A stretch of DNA of 64,000 nt from VAZQ01 sp963817135 (GCA_963817135.1 CAWFNG010000016.1:248001-312000); one strand, 5' to 3'. Shown: positions 35,601 through 44,778, numbered from the stretch's first letter. The notes: generated from the sequence alone by a model not told the origin. A program made the numbers and translations.

Positions 35601-37859
35601 ACGGCCGGAGAAAAGCGGCTTGACGCCGATCATGGGTGCAGACGGGATCACCGGCAGCGTGAGTTTGCGCTCGACCGCGCGGCCGCCGGCCTCCGCCATG
35701 CGCACGATGATCTGCGCCTCGAGGGGACGCGTGGTGACCGGCTGCCGATCGAGAGTTACGGAAAAGCGCGACTTGCCGTTGGCATCGGTTTCGGGCAGGC
35801 CCTCGAGCGGCTGGCGAGCGGTCTCGACGTCCTCATCGCCAAGCCCGAACTGATAGCCGGCGAAGGCGGCCCGCTCGCGTGCGGCCGTCACAATCATTTC
35901 TCCTTCCAATTCGAGCTTGGCGGCCGGGGCGCCATAAAGGAAGCGGCCATCGATCATGATTTCGGCCGGCGCAGTTTTGGAAATGCCCTTGGCATTCGTT
36001 GCAAGATCGAATTCGAGTCGATCGGCAACATAGTCCTCGACCAGGAAGGTAGCCTCGCCCACCGGCGACCGCTTGGGGTCGGTGAAGGCGCGCACGCGCC
36101 AGGTACCGGTCGGCGCCGAAGGCACGAGACCCACGGGGAATGCACGGCCGCCAATGCCCTGGTCTGCAACAACCGCGCGGCGGTATTCCACTCCGTCCGG
36201 GCGCTCGACCACGAGCGTAAGCGGGACATTTGCTGCGGCCACACCCAGGCCGTCGCGCAACAGCGCGGTCACCTGCACCGTCTCCCCGGAGCGGTAGACG
36301 CCGCGCTCGGTGAACACGAAGGCGTCGAGGCCAGCAGCAACCGCACGGCCGGCGACGCCGCGATCGCTGAGGTCGAAAGCGGGTGCTTTGAGGCTCAAGA
36401 ACGCGTAGTCCCCCTTGGCGTCGGAGGTAATCAGCATGGCGGGCGCCATGGCGCCTTCGCCGCGGGTAAGACTTGCTTCGAATTGCACGTGACCGCTGTC
36501 GCCGGTGCGCTTGCGCGCAAGCACTTCGTTGCCGCGCGAAAGCAGGCGCACTTCGACAGCGCCCTTCGGTTGCGCGGTTTCAAGGGAATGCGCGAAGGCA
36601 TGTACGCCGTCGTTGCCGGAGAACGCACTCAGTCCGAGGTCCGAAACGATGAACCATTGCGTCGCCAGCGCGTCGAATTCATCGCTAGGCGTACCGGGCG
36701 CTTCCGCCACCATGACGTAGACGCCAGGCGACAGCGTCCCGATCACCTGTTCGACCGGAAATGCGGTGACGACGTCGGTGTTGAGCGTCTGCTCGACGCT
36801 CATTTCCCCTTTCCAGACCTGGTTGCCGCGCCGCTCCTTCAATCGATTGAGATCGTAGCGATCGAGCGTTCCCTGGAACTCGCGCCCGATTACCGTGTCG
36901 AGAAGATTGCGATCGCCGATGCGATAAATTTCGAGCGCGACGGTGGCAGTGTTGACGCTGACCAGCGGAATGCCGCGTTGGCCAGTGCGCGGCAGCACAT
37001 AGGCCTTGCCGGTAAAGCGCACCAGCGGCTTTCGATCGCGGACGTAAACGGTGAAATCTGTCGATTTCGCCAATGTCTCGCGCACCACCGAAGGAATGCC
37101 GGCACGAATGGTGACGACATAGCTTTCGCCGTGCTTGAGGCCTTCCACACAAAGCTGTCGGTCCTGTACCGAGACGGCCGGCTTGTCCACTCCGGCAACA
37201 GCGACGAATGGCGAGAAGTCCATGCGTCGCGACGGCAGATCCTCGGAGAATTGAAAGCACACTCGCGGCGAGGCGGAATCGGAATCGACCGTGTAGTCGA
37301 CGAGGCGGAAACCATACTCTTCGCGCAGCCGCTCGTATTGCTGACGCACGTCCGCCACTTCGCGCAATTCAAGCGAGATGCGCAACGCGTCGAGCGCGGG
37401 CCGCCACACCGAGCGGTCGACATAAGTGCGCGCGATAACGACCAGACTTTCCGCCTCTTCGGAGGCATCGCTCGAACGTTGGTAGGCGATATAGGCGGCG
37501 GTGGCGGCGCGCTCGAGCAAGAGGCTGCGCTCGCGTTCGTTACCGGGTCGCAATTGAAGAACGGTCTTGGCAAGGCGCAGCCAGTTGGCGCTGTCGTCAG
37601 GCGCAATCGCGACAATCTGTCCCAAAATCTGCATGCCGGTGCGAAAATCGTTACGCTGGAAGGCGGCGTCCGCTTCCCGCCGCAGTGCCGCGGCCGATTT
37701 GGTGACATGCCCCGCCTCGGCCTTGATCTGCGCTTCGAGCTTGATGGCAGCGTCGGCGAGATCGTTGCGTTTGAAGGACTTGTCGGCGGCGAAGCTGGGG
37801 AAGGCGAATAATAGCAGGACGAGCGCGGCTGCACCGGCAGCGCGAACGAACGCGAGCAT
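32655..37859 (-). CDS. Alpha-2-macroglobulin family protein with thioester (YfhM-like)
   Basis: A 1734-residue exported protein, near the usual size of bacterial A2Ms. A signal peptide (MLAFVRAAGAAALVLLLFAFPSFA) has no lipobox, so it may be soluble in the periplasm rather than lipid-anchored. Residues ~40-200 look TPR-like; MG-type beta domains follow; the thioester motif CSEQ is at Cys1285 in FGCSEQIASRA. Such proteins trap foreign proteases and, with the PBP1C gene that follows, are thought to help repair or guard the cell wall. GGAGG precedes the ATG. The frame is intact through 5.2 kb. Confidence 0.92.
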   Translation of the reverse strand: MLAFVRAAGAAALVLLLFAFPSFAADKSFKRNDLADAAIKLEAQIKAEAGHVTKSAAALRREADAAFQRNDFRTGMQILGQIVAIAPDDSANWLRLAKTVLQLRPGNERERSLLLERAATAAYIAYQRSSDASEEAESLVVIARTYVDRSVWRPALDALRISLELREVADVRQQYERLREEYGFRLVDYTVDSDSASPRVCFQFSEDLPSRRMDFSPFVAVAGVDKPAVSVQDRQLCVEGLKHGESYVVTIRAGIPSVVRETLAKSTDFTVYVRDRKPLVRFTGKAYVLPRTGQRGIPLVSVNTATVALEIYRIGDRNLLDTVIGREFQGTLDRYDLNRLKERRGNQVWKGEMSVEQTLNTDVVTAFPVEQVIGTLSPGVYVMVAEAPGTPSDEFDALATQWFIVSDLGLSAFSGNDGVHAFAHSLETAQPKGAVEVRLLSRGNEVLARKRTGDSGHVQFEASLTRGEGAMAPAMLITSDAKGDYAFLSLKAPAFDLSDRGVAGRAVAAGLDAFVFTERGVYRSGETVQVTALLRDGLGVAAANVPLTLVVERPDGVEYRRAVVADQGIGGRAFPVGLVPSAPTGTWRVRAFTDPKRSPVGEATFLVEDYVADRLEFDLATNAKGISKTAPAEIMIDGRFLYGAPAAKLELEGEMIVTAARERAAFAGYQFGLGDEDVETARQPLEGLPETDANGKSRFSVTLDRQPVTTRPLEAQIIVRMAEAGGRAVERKLTLPVIPSAPMIGVKPLFSGRSLGDGSNATFDVVFAAPDGAALARKGLRYELLKTDTKYQWYRREGVWEFEPVKTTQRIADGSIDIAGDKPGRISMPVQWGRYRLEVTTGDRNGPVTSVAFDAGWYAEARADTPDLLEIALDKPEYLPGESMTVAVTARTAGTVMLNVIGDRLITTVSQDVTQGTARLRLPVGNDWGSGAYVVATLRRPLDARAERMPGRSIGVQWFSINRKARTLTLDMALPPLLRPDSALRVPVKVKGLAPGEEARMVVAAVDVGILNLTGYKPPAPDDYYLGQRRLSAELRDLYGQLIDGMQGARGQVRTGGDGAAELQGSPPTQKPLALYSGIVTVKPDGTAEAIFDIPDFSGTARVMAVAWSKDKVGRAAGDVIVREPVVLTATLPRFLLNGDRASMRLELDNVEGQPGDYRIEVKNEGLDVTGNAPSQTLKLAATQRDSVTLPLAASGAGTAGLAVRVSGPGGFSMERQYALTVRPGSQILARRTVKTLAKGESLTLSNDMFADLVTGSGSVALSVGISTLDPAALLAALDRYPFGCSEQIASRALPLLYVNDLAGAAHLALDSSVDQRIRDSIDRLLARQGSNGSFGLWSAGGDDAWLDSYVTDFLTRARERGFAVRDLGMKLALDRLRNFVGNAPDPSKDGGSNLAYALYVLARNAAAPLGDLRYYADTKLDVIATPIAKAQIAAALSMLGDRVRAERVYAAALASIVPQPALDSGRSDYGSILRDAAALVTLASESGAPAATVAGALERVEAARNRSPSTSTQENAWLVLAARALAKDQQGISLDIGGESLQGPLNRTLRPGDLQAPLKITNVGEGTLQAVVTVSGAPLVPEPPAEKGFKIERKYFTVAGKAADPTKAKQNDRFVVVLKMTEPQPQFGRIIVADYLPAGFEIDNPRLVSSGDTGRLAWIEDAQEPVYSEFRDDRFTAAFDRKSDDAAVFTIAYVVRAVSPGRYVHPQAYVEDMYRPDRFGRTATGSIEVNAAN

Positions 37860-38075
37860 GGGGTAACCTCCGGTTCCCGTCGGGCGGGGGAAAACCCGAA
37901 CGGGCCGGCGAGATCATCGCGAAAACATGTCGAGGTCGTGGCCAAAGCGGGCGGCTGAGCAGCGCCGGGCGGGCATCTGCCTCGTCCTAAAGGAGGGCGC
38001 AGGGACAGAAATATCCAGTAACACCTGCCGTGCGCGCGCCCGTCTCGAAGGCTGCTTCTTTGTCGCGGTGAATGC

Positions 38076-38975
38076 TCACTCCACCGTATCGTAACCGCGA
38101 ATATTGCGTTCCGAGCCAAATCCCCAGTAATTGCGCAGGGTTTCCGGCCCCCAGACTTTGGGGCGCTGCGGCCGATCCTGGTGCCAGGGCCGCGGGTCGA
38201 AATAGCCCAGCGCTTCGTCCTTCATCTGATCCATCTCGCAAAAAAACTCGACACGCACCTTGTCGGCGTTGCGATGATAGATCGCGATATTGTGACCGAT
38301 GATGTGCCGCCCGGGGCCCCAGACCAGGCGAATGTCCTTCTTGGCGAGCACTTCGCAAGCCCTTTGTATTTCCGCCCAGTCCTTGACCTCGAAGGCGATG
38401 TGATGGAGCTGCGGCGCCGCGTCGTAGACGAAATTGACCGTGTGATGGTCCGGCCCACAGCGCAGAAACGCGAAGGTTTGCGCGTACCAGTCGGAGACCC
38501 GAAAACCGAGCACGCCGGTATAGAAGCTCACCACCTTCTGCACGTCGTTGACGCGATAGGCGACATGGCCGAGCTTGATTGGCATGACGCCGATCTCGGT
38601 CCTGTCCTCGTTCGCGAAGGCATATTCGGAATAGATTTCGACCAATGTTCCCTTGGGATCCTTGAAGACAACCGCCTCGCTCACACCCGGGGAGATATTG
38701 CTGCGGCGCTCGCTGCTGATGCCGAGCGTTGCGAGATGGCGAGAAAGCTCGACGAGGTCGCTGCCGGGAGCGACCTGAAAGGCGATGCGCGTGAGCGCGT
38801 TTGGCTCACCGGGTTCAAGGACGATAGCCTCGAGCCCCTGCCTGGTAGACAAGACGGCGCGCCGGGCGTCGCGTTCGATGAGCGAGAGGCCGATGGTCTC
38901 GGTGTAATACGCGACCTGCCGAGCAAGATCAGGGGTGCTCAGGGTGGCGTGTCCCAACCGTCGCACATTGATCAC
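38076..38975 (-). CDS. VOC-family extradiol-type dioxygenase (two-domain)
   Basis: A 299-residue protein with two VOC (glyoxalase/bleomycin) modules. The N-terminal one (INVRRLGHATLSTPDL...) has lost metal ligands. The C-terminal one has the His-His-Glu triad: LGHVAYRV, LHHIAFEV and VRVEFFCEMD. This matches catechol 2,3-dioxygenase-type enzymes. The start is GTG (38975) with AGGAG upstream. There are no other aromatic ring-cleavage genes nearby, so the substrate is open. Confidence 0.84.
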   Translation of the reverse strand: MINVRRLGHATLSTPDLARQVAYYTETIGLSLIERDARRAVLSTRQGLEAIVLEPGEPNALTRIAFQVAPGSDLVELSRHLATLGISSERRSNISPGVSEAVVFKDPKGTLVEIYSEYAFANEDRTEIGVMPIKLGHVAYRVNDVQKVVSFYTGVLGFRVSDWYAQTFAFLRCGPDHHTVNFVYDAAPQLHHIAFEVKDWAEIQRACEVLAKKDIRLVWGPGRHIIGHNIAIYHRNADKVRVEFFCEMDQMKDEALGYFDPRPWHQDRPQRPKVWGPETLRNYWGFGSERNIRGYDTVE

Positions 38976-39162
38976 GTGCCGGCTCCTGCTCGCACGATCG
39001 GTGGCTCAAATGCCAGGCTTGCCTGTTTCAATGCCGCAGCCCTGCTCCTATGTGTATGCTGATCCGGCACCTGGTTGGAAAAAAATTAGCAATCCAACCG
39101 CTGAATGATGGTCAGGCCGCGCTGGCCAGTTCGCCCGATCCTGGGCTAGAAGCTTGCGCCGC

Positions 39163-39238
39163 GGCCCCGTAGCTCAGGGGATAGAGCAACAGCCTTCTAA
39201 GCTGAAGGTCGCTGGTTCGAATCCAGCCGGGGTCGCCA
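39163..39238 (+). tRNA. tRNA-Arg (anticodon TCT)
   Basis: A 76-nt cloverleaf including an encoded CCA. The 7-bp acceptor GGCCCCG/CGGGGTC has one G-U; the D stem is GCTC/GAGC; the anticodon loop CTTCTAA gives anticodon TCT; the T arm is GCTGG-TTCGAAT-CCAGC. The top pair of the anticodon stem is A-A. It lies free between the VOC and Bug-type genes, with no integrase nearby. Confidence 0.93.
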
Positions 39239-39474
39239 CTTTTTAATGGGTCCGTTCGCTCAAGCCGCATAGGTCGATGCAATCTTCCAGCGTGATCATA
39301 GATTGCGCCAGAAACGAGTTCACCGGTCGCACGCCAGCACTCGCAATAGCATTGGCCCGTATCGAAGCTGCGGTGACACGTCGCAAGCCGCCAATGTTTT
39401 GGCGGCGTTAGACTGGGGCAGAGCGACCCCGATCGCGGCCGAAACTTTCATCAGGCATTGGGAAGGGAAAGACG

Positions 39475-40452
39475 ATGACACTTCCGCGGCGTCAATTTCT
39501 GCATCTGGCGACCGGTGCCGTCGCCTTCTCTGCCATGTCGTCGAGCGCGCGGGCGCAAACCTACCCGACCCGTCCCGTGCGCATCATCGTTGGCTTTCCC
39601 GCTGGCGGGCCGACCGACATTGTTGCGCGCGTCATGGCACAATGGCTGTCGGAGCGTCTGGGTCAGGAATTCGTTGTCGAGAACCGGCCTGGTGCTGCCA
39701 GCAATATCGGCACCGAGACAGCCTTAAGGGCACCTCCTGACGGTTACACGCTTCTGCAGGTCACGTCGAGCAACGCCGTCAATGCAACGTTCTACGAAAA
39801 GCTCAACTTCAATTTGATGAGCGACATCGCCCCGGTCGCAGGCATCATCCGCGTGCCGTTCGTGATGGAGATCAACCCATCGATTCCAGCCAAGACCGTC
39901 CCCGAGTTCATCGCTTATGCAAAGGCAAATCCGGGCAAAATCAACATGGCGTCTGGCGGTATCGGAACCTCAACCCATATCGCCGGCGAGTTCTTCAAGA
40001 TGCTGGCCGGCGTCAATCTGGTTCATGTGCCCTATCGTGGCTCAGCGCCTGCGCTTACCGACATGATTGGTGGTCAGGTGCACGTGATGTTCGATATTTT
40101 GCCGAGCTCGCTTCAACACATTCGAGCCGGCGCGCTGCGCGCGCTGGCTGTGACCAGCGCGACGCGTTCGGAGGTGCTGCCGGACCTGCCGACCTTGGGC
40201 GATTTCCTGCCGGGCTATGAGGCAACTGCCTGGTACGGCGTCGCCGCGCCCAGGAATACGCCAAGCGAAATTGTCCAGAAGCTCAACAATGAGATTAATG
40301 CGGGCTTGGCCGATCCCAAAACAAAAGCACGGCTCGCCGACTTGGGCGGGGCCGTAACCCCTGGTTCGCCCGCCGATTTCGGAAAGCTCGTCGCGGAAGA
40401 GATCGAGAAATGGGGTAAGGTCGTCAAGTACTCAGGCGCCAAACCGGAATGA
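39475..40452 (+). CDS. Bug/TctC-family tripartite tricarboxylate-type binding protein
   Basis: A 325-residue periplasmic protein with a Tat-like signal (PRRQFLHLATGAVAFSAMSSSARA) and the Bug start YPTRPVRIIVGFPAGGPTDIVARV, with the VENRPGAASNIGTE loop and VPYRGSAPALTDMIGGQV segment. Such proteins bind carboxylates and work with TctAB permeases, which are absent here, as is common for orphan Bugs. It is convergent with a DapA-family gene and may supply that enzyme's substrate. Confidence 0.9.
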   Translation: MTLPRRQFLHLATGAVAFSAMSSSARAQTYPTRPVRIIVGFPAGGPTDIVARVMAQWLSERLGQEFVVENRPGAASNIGTETALRAPPDGYTLLQVTSSNAVNATFYEKLNFNLMSDIAPVAGIIRVPFVMEINPSIPAKTVPEFIAYAKANPGKINMASGGIGTSTHIAGEFFKMLAGVNLVHVPYRGSAPALTDMIGGQVHVMFDILPSSLQHIRAGALRALAVTSATRSEVLPDLPTLGDFLPGYEATAWYGVAAPRNTPSEIVQKLNNEINAGLADPKTKARLADLGGAVTPGSPADFGKLVAEEIEKWGKVVKYSGAKPE

Positions 40453-40623
40453 ATCCAGGAACCCTCGCGATGGCACGCCGAACATTCCGTAACGTCCCGT
40501 TCCGCGCGGACGTAATTTCTCGACAAGTCCGCATTTCTCTCAAGCCGACGGGGTATCGCCAAGTGCGGATCCGCGATAAAGGGGATTCCCCCGATGTGGT
40601 CGCCGGGATATCGGGAAAGCAAG

Positions 40624-41565
40624 CTAGGCGGCGGCGCGCTGGAGCATGCCAGCGTTGCGCAACGCTCGTTCGATGGCCTCGAGCTCCGTGCCAGTCGGCA
40701 GCTGGGTCGGCGGCTGCACGGTTGGCGACTGCAGAATACCAGCGAGGTACATCGCCATCTTCATGCGAGCATGGGCATCGCCTGTCGGCTCACCTTCCCC
40801 ATAGACCGCGTCCTTGAGCGGGTTGATGCGGGCCTGTAACCCCATCGCTTCCTTCAGGTCGCCCGCGCAGACAGCGGCATAGAGATCGATGATCATCTGC
40901 GGAATGAAGGATGCAAACCCGACCAGGGCTCCGTCGACACCTTGCACCATCGAAGCAAGCAAATACTCGTCATGACAGGTGAGCACGCTGACTTCTGGGC
41001 TTGCCTGCCTGATCGTGCGCACGTCACGCGCATACTTGTTCATCTCGCGCGTGCCGAGCTTCATGCACTTCACCCAAGGAAGCTTGGCGAGCTGACGCAG
41101 CGTCTCAAAATTGTAGGAGGCGCGCGTCCAGGCCGGATAGACGTGTACGACGAGGTCGAGACCGGAACCCTTTCCGATCGCCGTGAAATAATCGACCACG
41201 TTCGACGGCTGCTTCATGCCGAAGCGCAACCATTGATGCGGCGGCATGACGAGGAGTGCAGTCGCTCCAGCCCGACGAGCCAGCTGCGCCTGCTCAACGG
41301 CATCGGCGATACCTTCGCAGCAGATCCCGGACACTACCGGCAGACTACCTTTGATCTCGTCCGCCACAATGCGAGTGACTTCAGCACGCTGTTTCGCCCC
41401 TAGCGAAAAGACCTCGCCGGTGTGGCCATTGGTAACGAGGCCACCAATCCCATTGTGGCCAGCAAGCCAGCTTGCCAGCTTGCGAAGCTCGGGCTCGTCG
41501 ATATTCAGCTTTTGGTCAAATGGGCACTGCATCGCGGGAAAAATGCCTTTGTATGCGGTAGTCAT
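40624..41565 (-). CDS. DapA-family aldolase, third paralogue
   Basis: A 313-residue TIM-barrel enzyme of the DHDPS superfamily. Catalytic Lys169 is in VKCMKLGTRE and Tyr143 in VVHVYPAWT. It differs much from the two at 18.8 and 24.4 kb: the loop is NGHTGEVFSL, closer to catabolic members such as keto-acid aldolases. It is convergent with the Bug-type binding protein, a pairing often seen in catabolic loci. Reaction unknown. Confidence 0.86.
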   Translation of the reverse strand: MTTAYKGIFPAMQCPFDQKLNIDEPELRKLASWLAGHNGIGGLVTNGHTGEVFSLGAKQRAEVTRIVADEIKGSLPVVSGICCEGIADAVEQAQLARRAGATALLVMPPHQWLRFGMKQPSNVVDYFTAIGKGSGLDLVVHVYPAWTRASYNFETLRQLAKLPWVKCMKLGTREMNKYARDVRTIRQASPEVSVLTCHDEYLLASMVQGVDGALVGFASFIPQMIIDLYAAVCAGDLKEAMGLQARINPLKDAVYGEGEPTGDAHARMKMAMYLAGILQSPTVQPPTQLPTGTELEAIERALRNAGMLQRAAA

Positions 41566-41644
41566 GACGGTTCTCTTTGCCTAAGCAGCATTGCCTTCAC
41601 CACCACGGAACGCCTAGCCTGCGACGACGGCAGGTTTGCACAGA

Positions 41645-41806
41645 CTAGGCGTCCTCGTGGGCGCGGGGAAGAGGTGCACGCGCGAAAACCGCCGCGTCGT
41701 CGGATGTCTGCATGGCATATTCACGCAGATGAACGGCGTCGTAACCGCTCTGCCGAAGCCGCTCCGCCACGGACGGCGACAGCGCGTTGTCTACCAGAAA
41801 TTTCAA
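41645..41806 (-). pseudogene. Truncated DUF5615 (PIN-like) toxin remnant
   Basis: The translated segment LKFLVDNALSPSVAERLRQSGYDAVHLREYAM is the N-terminal half of a DUF5615 PIN-like protein, with the first acidic residue of the PIN site (Asp in LVDNALSP). The family is usually ~110-120 residues; here the frame diverges after QTSDDAAVFARA and stops at 53 residues. A likely TTG start is 41806, although the frame is open to 41845. No DUF433-type antitoxin is nearby, so it is probably a dead toxin-antitoxin remnant. Confidence 0.65.
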
Positions 41807-41813
41807 GGAATCG

Positions 41814-42749
41814 TCAGTGGCAGTTCGGGCTCCCGTGAATCTCACTTTCCCTGGCCGTGCCCGGCACTCTTGTGATTACCTGCCAGCCCAACCGCTCGCA
41901 CATGTGCCGCAGCCGCTCAAGATCTGCCATCCGTAGAATGCTCAAACCCGTCTTGATGTCCTTTGCGATATATCGCGTTTTTTCAGCATCGTACTGAATT
42001 TCTACAACGACCGGGCTCGCCGATGGCCGTTCGGGCGCTACGTCCCTTGCCGGCGCGGGCATTACCAGCTCACTTTCAGCGGTGTTGTTATTTGCGACCG
42101 GAACTGCCGTTTCTGTTTCGGAGAAGCCGCCGCTTAAGGGCGGCGCTTCGACCTCTGCTTCAGGCAGATTGGCAGACATGGCTGGAGACCCTGGCTGTGT
42201 TTCAAGATCACTTCCTGGGTTCCCATGAGACCGGACAGGTGTTTGGACGATCTCAATCGCGCGTTTGAGGAGAGCCTCGCATTCCTCGATGTCGTTCTCG
42301 CTTTCAGCAACGACCAAGCCAGGCGCTTCGGTTTGCACCGCTACCGGCTCAATGTTCGCAGTGTTCAGAAACGGTTGAGATTCGACAGGGCTCGGGGCTG
42401 CGGTGGTCACCGGCGCCGGAGAGCCTGCCGCCTTGCCTTGACTGACCGAAACCAGCCGGCGTTCAAGCGCACCGCGGACCGCCGATAGATTTGCGAAGAT
42501 GCGCTTGATGATGCCCCTTGGGGCCGCGTCCTCGTGCTCGAAAGACGAAGGTGCGATGGAGGGTGCTGTACCCATCGGCACGGCAGCGGCCAGGCCGGGT
42601 TCGACTTGTTTGACAAAAGCAAGACGCTGCTCAGTGTCTCCGCAGGCAGAACACACAAAAGTACGGCGCTCGAAGCCGGAGACCGGAGCAGCATCGTCCC
42701 CGGTTATCTGCTCCAGTGACATCTCTGCACCGCATGCCAAGCACTGCAT
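41814..42749 (-). CDS. Hypothetical protein with N-terminal zinc finger
   Basis: A 311-residue protein starting MQCLACGAEMSLEQ. Two Cys pairs, CLACG and CSACG, form a zinc finger in the first ~45 residues. The middle (~100-220) is Pro/Ala/Glu-rich and probably disordered. The end (VVEIQYDAEKTRYIAKDIKTGLSILRMADLERLRHMCERLGW) is a separate folded piece. ATG 42749 is chosen over an upstream frame opening at 42845, since the zinc finger begins there. It overlaps the methyltransferase end by 46 bp. Function not recognised. Confidence 0.6.
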   Translation of the reverse strand: MQCLACGAEMSLEQITGDDAAPVSGFERRTFVCSACGDTEQRLAFVKQVEPGLAAAVPMGTAPSIAPSSFEHEDAAPRGIIKRIFANLSAVRGALERRLVSVSQGKAAGSPAPVTTAAPSPVESQPFLNTANIEPVAVQTEAPGLVVAESENDIEECEALLKRAIEIVQTPVRSHGNPGSDLETQPGSPAMSANLPEAEVEAPPLSGGFSETETAVPVANNNTAESELVMPAPARDVAPERPSASPVVVEIQYDAEKTRYIAKDIKTGLSILRMADLERLRHMCERLGWQVITRVPGTARESEIHGSPNCH

Positions 42750-43729
42750 GGTATTTGCTCGCTCTCGACCGGGTTGAGCACCCTTGGATTGCAGAAGCCG
42801 CCGCTCCTCGCTGCTGCTGGGCGGCGAGCTGGATGATATTCCCAAACCAAAATGCTTTCCAGGTGCAGCGCAGGACCGCTCGATTTTACCCTGAGCGACG
42901 ATCCAGCCGGGAAAGCTGTGACAGCTGCGGTCAAACCGAGAGCGGCAAAGAGGTCGACATGACCGACCAGCATCGACGATTGGCCGGCCTTGACGAAATT
43001 GCGCCGGCGCATGCGCCAGGCCTGGATATTTGGCGGCGGCAGACGACCGAGTTCATGCGCTACATCGGCCCAGCCATCGAGGATGCTCAATTGAATGGCG
43101 CGGTCTTCAGGCCCGAATATCCAGTCCGCCCTGCCGTGCACGACCGAATACCCGAACCGTTCATAGAGAGCGATGGTCTCGCGTGGCGCGCCCGGTCCGA
43201 GTGCCGGACCAAATCCTTTGTCGCGAAGCTGGTGTTCATTCGCAGCGTCGATGATAGCCGCGTCCAGAGGATCATCGGGATCGAGCACAACGCGGCCGTC
43301 ATACGTAAACGCCGCATAGAACGGAATTTGCCGTGCGACCGTCAGGGAGACCAGCCGTTGCAGCCAGTCGCCGGAGACGAGATCGAGCAGCGCCGAGGTG
43401 ACGATGAAATCGGCAGGTTCGGCGAGCATCTTCTCGAGATCGCAGGCAAGGTCAACGGCACATGTGGTGACGGTTGTGCCGGGATGCCGGCACTCCGCGG
43501 CTCGAGCGAGCAGAGCACGATCCTTGTCGAGCATTTTCCATTCCTGCTTGCCGGGCAAGCGCGGGGCAACTGCGCGCAGGGTGGAACCGGTTCCGCAGGC
43601 AAGATCGGTCACTTTGACCGAACTTCTGCCGGCAAAAGCTGCGACTGCTGCTTCAAACACCCGCGAGTTACGTGCGCGCATATCGTATGGCTCGCGCATG
43701 GCGAGCCAATCGGCGGTAAAAACGCTCAC
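42704..43729 (-). CDS. Class I SAM-dependent methyltransferase
   Basis: A 341-residue protein; the SAM-binding motif I is VTDLACGTGSTLRAVAP near residue 40, with an acidic residue ending beta-2 (MLDKDRAL) and FIVTSALLDLVS near residue 110. It starts with GTG, overlapping the GT4 stop by GTGA, so the two are coupled. The last ~45 residues (PAARSGGFCNPRVLN...) read like non-family sequence and overlap the next gene; the real protein may end earlier. With the glycosyltransferase it may decorate the product of the GTP-derived pathway genes further along. Confidence 0.83.
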   Translation of the reverse strand: MSVFTADWLAMREPYDMRARNSRVFEAAVAAFAGRSSVKVTDLACGTGSTLRAVAPRLPGKQEWKMLDKDRALLARAAECRHPGTTVTTCAVDLACDLEKMLAEPADFIVTSALLDLVSGDWLQRLVSLTVARQIPFYAAFTYDGRVVLDPDDPLDAAIIDAANEHQLRDKGFGPALGPGAPRETIALYERFGYSVVHGRADWIFGPEDRAIQLSILDGWADVAHELGRLPPPNIQAWRMRRRNFVKAGQSSMLVGHVDLFAALGLTAAVTAFPAGSSLRVKSSGPALHLESILVWEYHPARRPAAARSGGFCNPRVLNPVESEQIPCSAWHAVQRCHWSR

Positions 43730-44778
43730 GCCGCCGCCTCGATCGCGGCGGCAAACACCGCAGCCGAGTCGCCCCAGGAGGGAAGGCGCGTAGCCGCCGC
43801 GCGCGCACCCTGCGCATAACGCAGCCGTGTCTCGCGATGCTCGATGAGCCGGCGCAGCGCGCGGGCGAGTGCTGCGGTATCGCCCGGCGATACAAGGATC
43901 CCGGCGTTTTCCGGGACAGTTTCTGGAATTGCCCCGGCATTCGTGCCAATTACCGGCAGGCCATGGGCAATGGCTTGCGCGAAGGCCATGCCGTAGCTCT
44001 CAAAATGCGATGCGAGGACGAACAGGTCGGAGGCGCGATAAAGCTTCCCCAAGCGTTCGGGCGTTACGGCGCCGAGGATTGCGATACGGTCGAGGAGGCC
44101 TTGCGAGGTGATCTCGGTGCGGAGCATGGCCGCGTAGCGCGGGTCACGGCCTGCGTCGCCGGCAATGGTGAGCTGCCAGGGAAATTCGGCAAGGCTCGCG
44201 AGCGCCGCGACCAACACATCGTAACCCTTGCCTTCTACCAGGGAGCCCACCGAGAGAAGGCGGACAATCCCATCGCTGCTGCCTTTTGCCGGAAGCGCCG
44301 GATCGGTGCCAGGGCGGGCAATGGTGATGCGCTCGGCAGAAACCGCATAGTCCGCAGTCAATAGTCGTCCCATGGGCGCGCTGGTAACGATCACTCTGCG
44401 CGCACAGGCAAGCGCCATTCGTTCGGTTGCGCGATAAGTTTCGGCCTTTGCACGCGGCAATCCCCATTCGAGCGCCAGCGGAAGGTGCACGAGACCGATC
44501 AGAGGATTGCGGCTCTGCAATGAAGCTGCGGCCTCCGGCAAGGTGCCGAAGGCAAGCCCGTCGATGACAATGGGTACCCCAGCGGGCGTGGCCGCGAGCA
44601 GCTTTCCAGCCGCCGCGCGCCTTTGCGCGTCTACATCCGGGTATCCATCGCCGAGATTGATGACGTCGACGCTCCAGCCCAGCTGCGAGAGTTCGGCAAT
44701 CATGCGCCGGTCATAGGCATAGCCGCCGGTCGGGGTTGCAAGATCCCCCGGTACCGCGAATGCAAACCGCCTCAACAC
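43726..44778 (-). CDS. GT4-family glycosyltransferase
   Basis: A 350-residue GT-B enzyme. The C-terminal donor domain shows RLLSVGSLVEGKGYDVLVAAL, RASDLFVLASHFESYGMAF and GLPVIGTNAGAIPE. In the donor site the pattern EX7E is degenerate: ESYGMAFAQ has Gln where the second Glu is expected. The N-terminal acceptor domain starts FAFAVPGDLATPTGGYAYDRRM. The start is GTG. It is upstream of the methyltransferase and presumably acts on the same acceptor. The substrate is unknown. Confidence 0.85.
   Translation of the reverse strand: MLRRFAFAVPGDLATPTGGYAYDRRMIAELSQLGWSVDVINLGDGYPDVDAQRRAAAGKLLAATPAGVPIVIDGLAFGTLPEAAASLQSRNPLIGLVHLPLALEWGLPRAKAETYRATERMALACARRVIVTSAPMGRLLTADYAVSAERITIARPGTDPALPAKGSSDGIVRLLSVGSLVEGKGYDVLVAALASLAEFPWQLTIAGDAGRDPRYAAMLRTEITSQGLLDRIAILGAVTPERLGKLYRASDLFVLASHFESYGMAFAQAIAHGLPVIGTNAGAIPETVPENAGILVSPGDTAALARALRRLIEHRETRLRYAQGARAAATRLPSWGDSAAVFAAAIEAAA

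Noticed and set aside
35367..37811. 814-codon frame on the plus strand
   Set aside because: Antisense shadow of the alpha-2-macroglobulin gene in GC-rich DNA; the opposite frame has signal peptide and CSEQ thioester.
39163..39238. tRNA-Arg as an island attachment site
   Set aside because: No integrase, no repeat of its 3' end and no composition change is seen around it.
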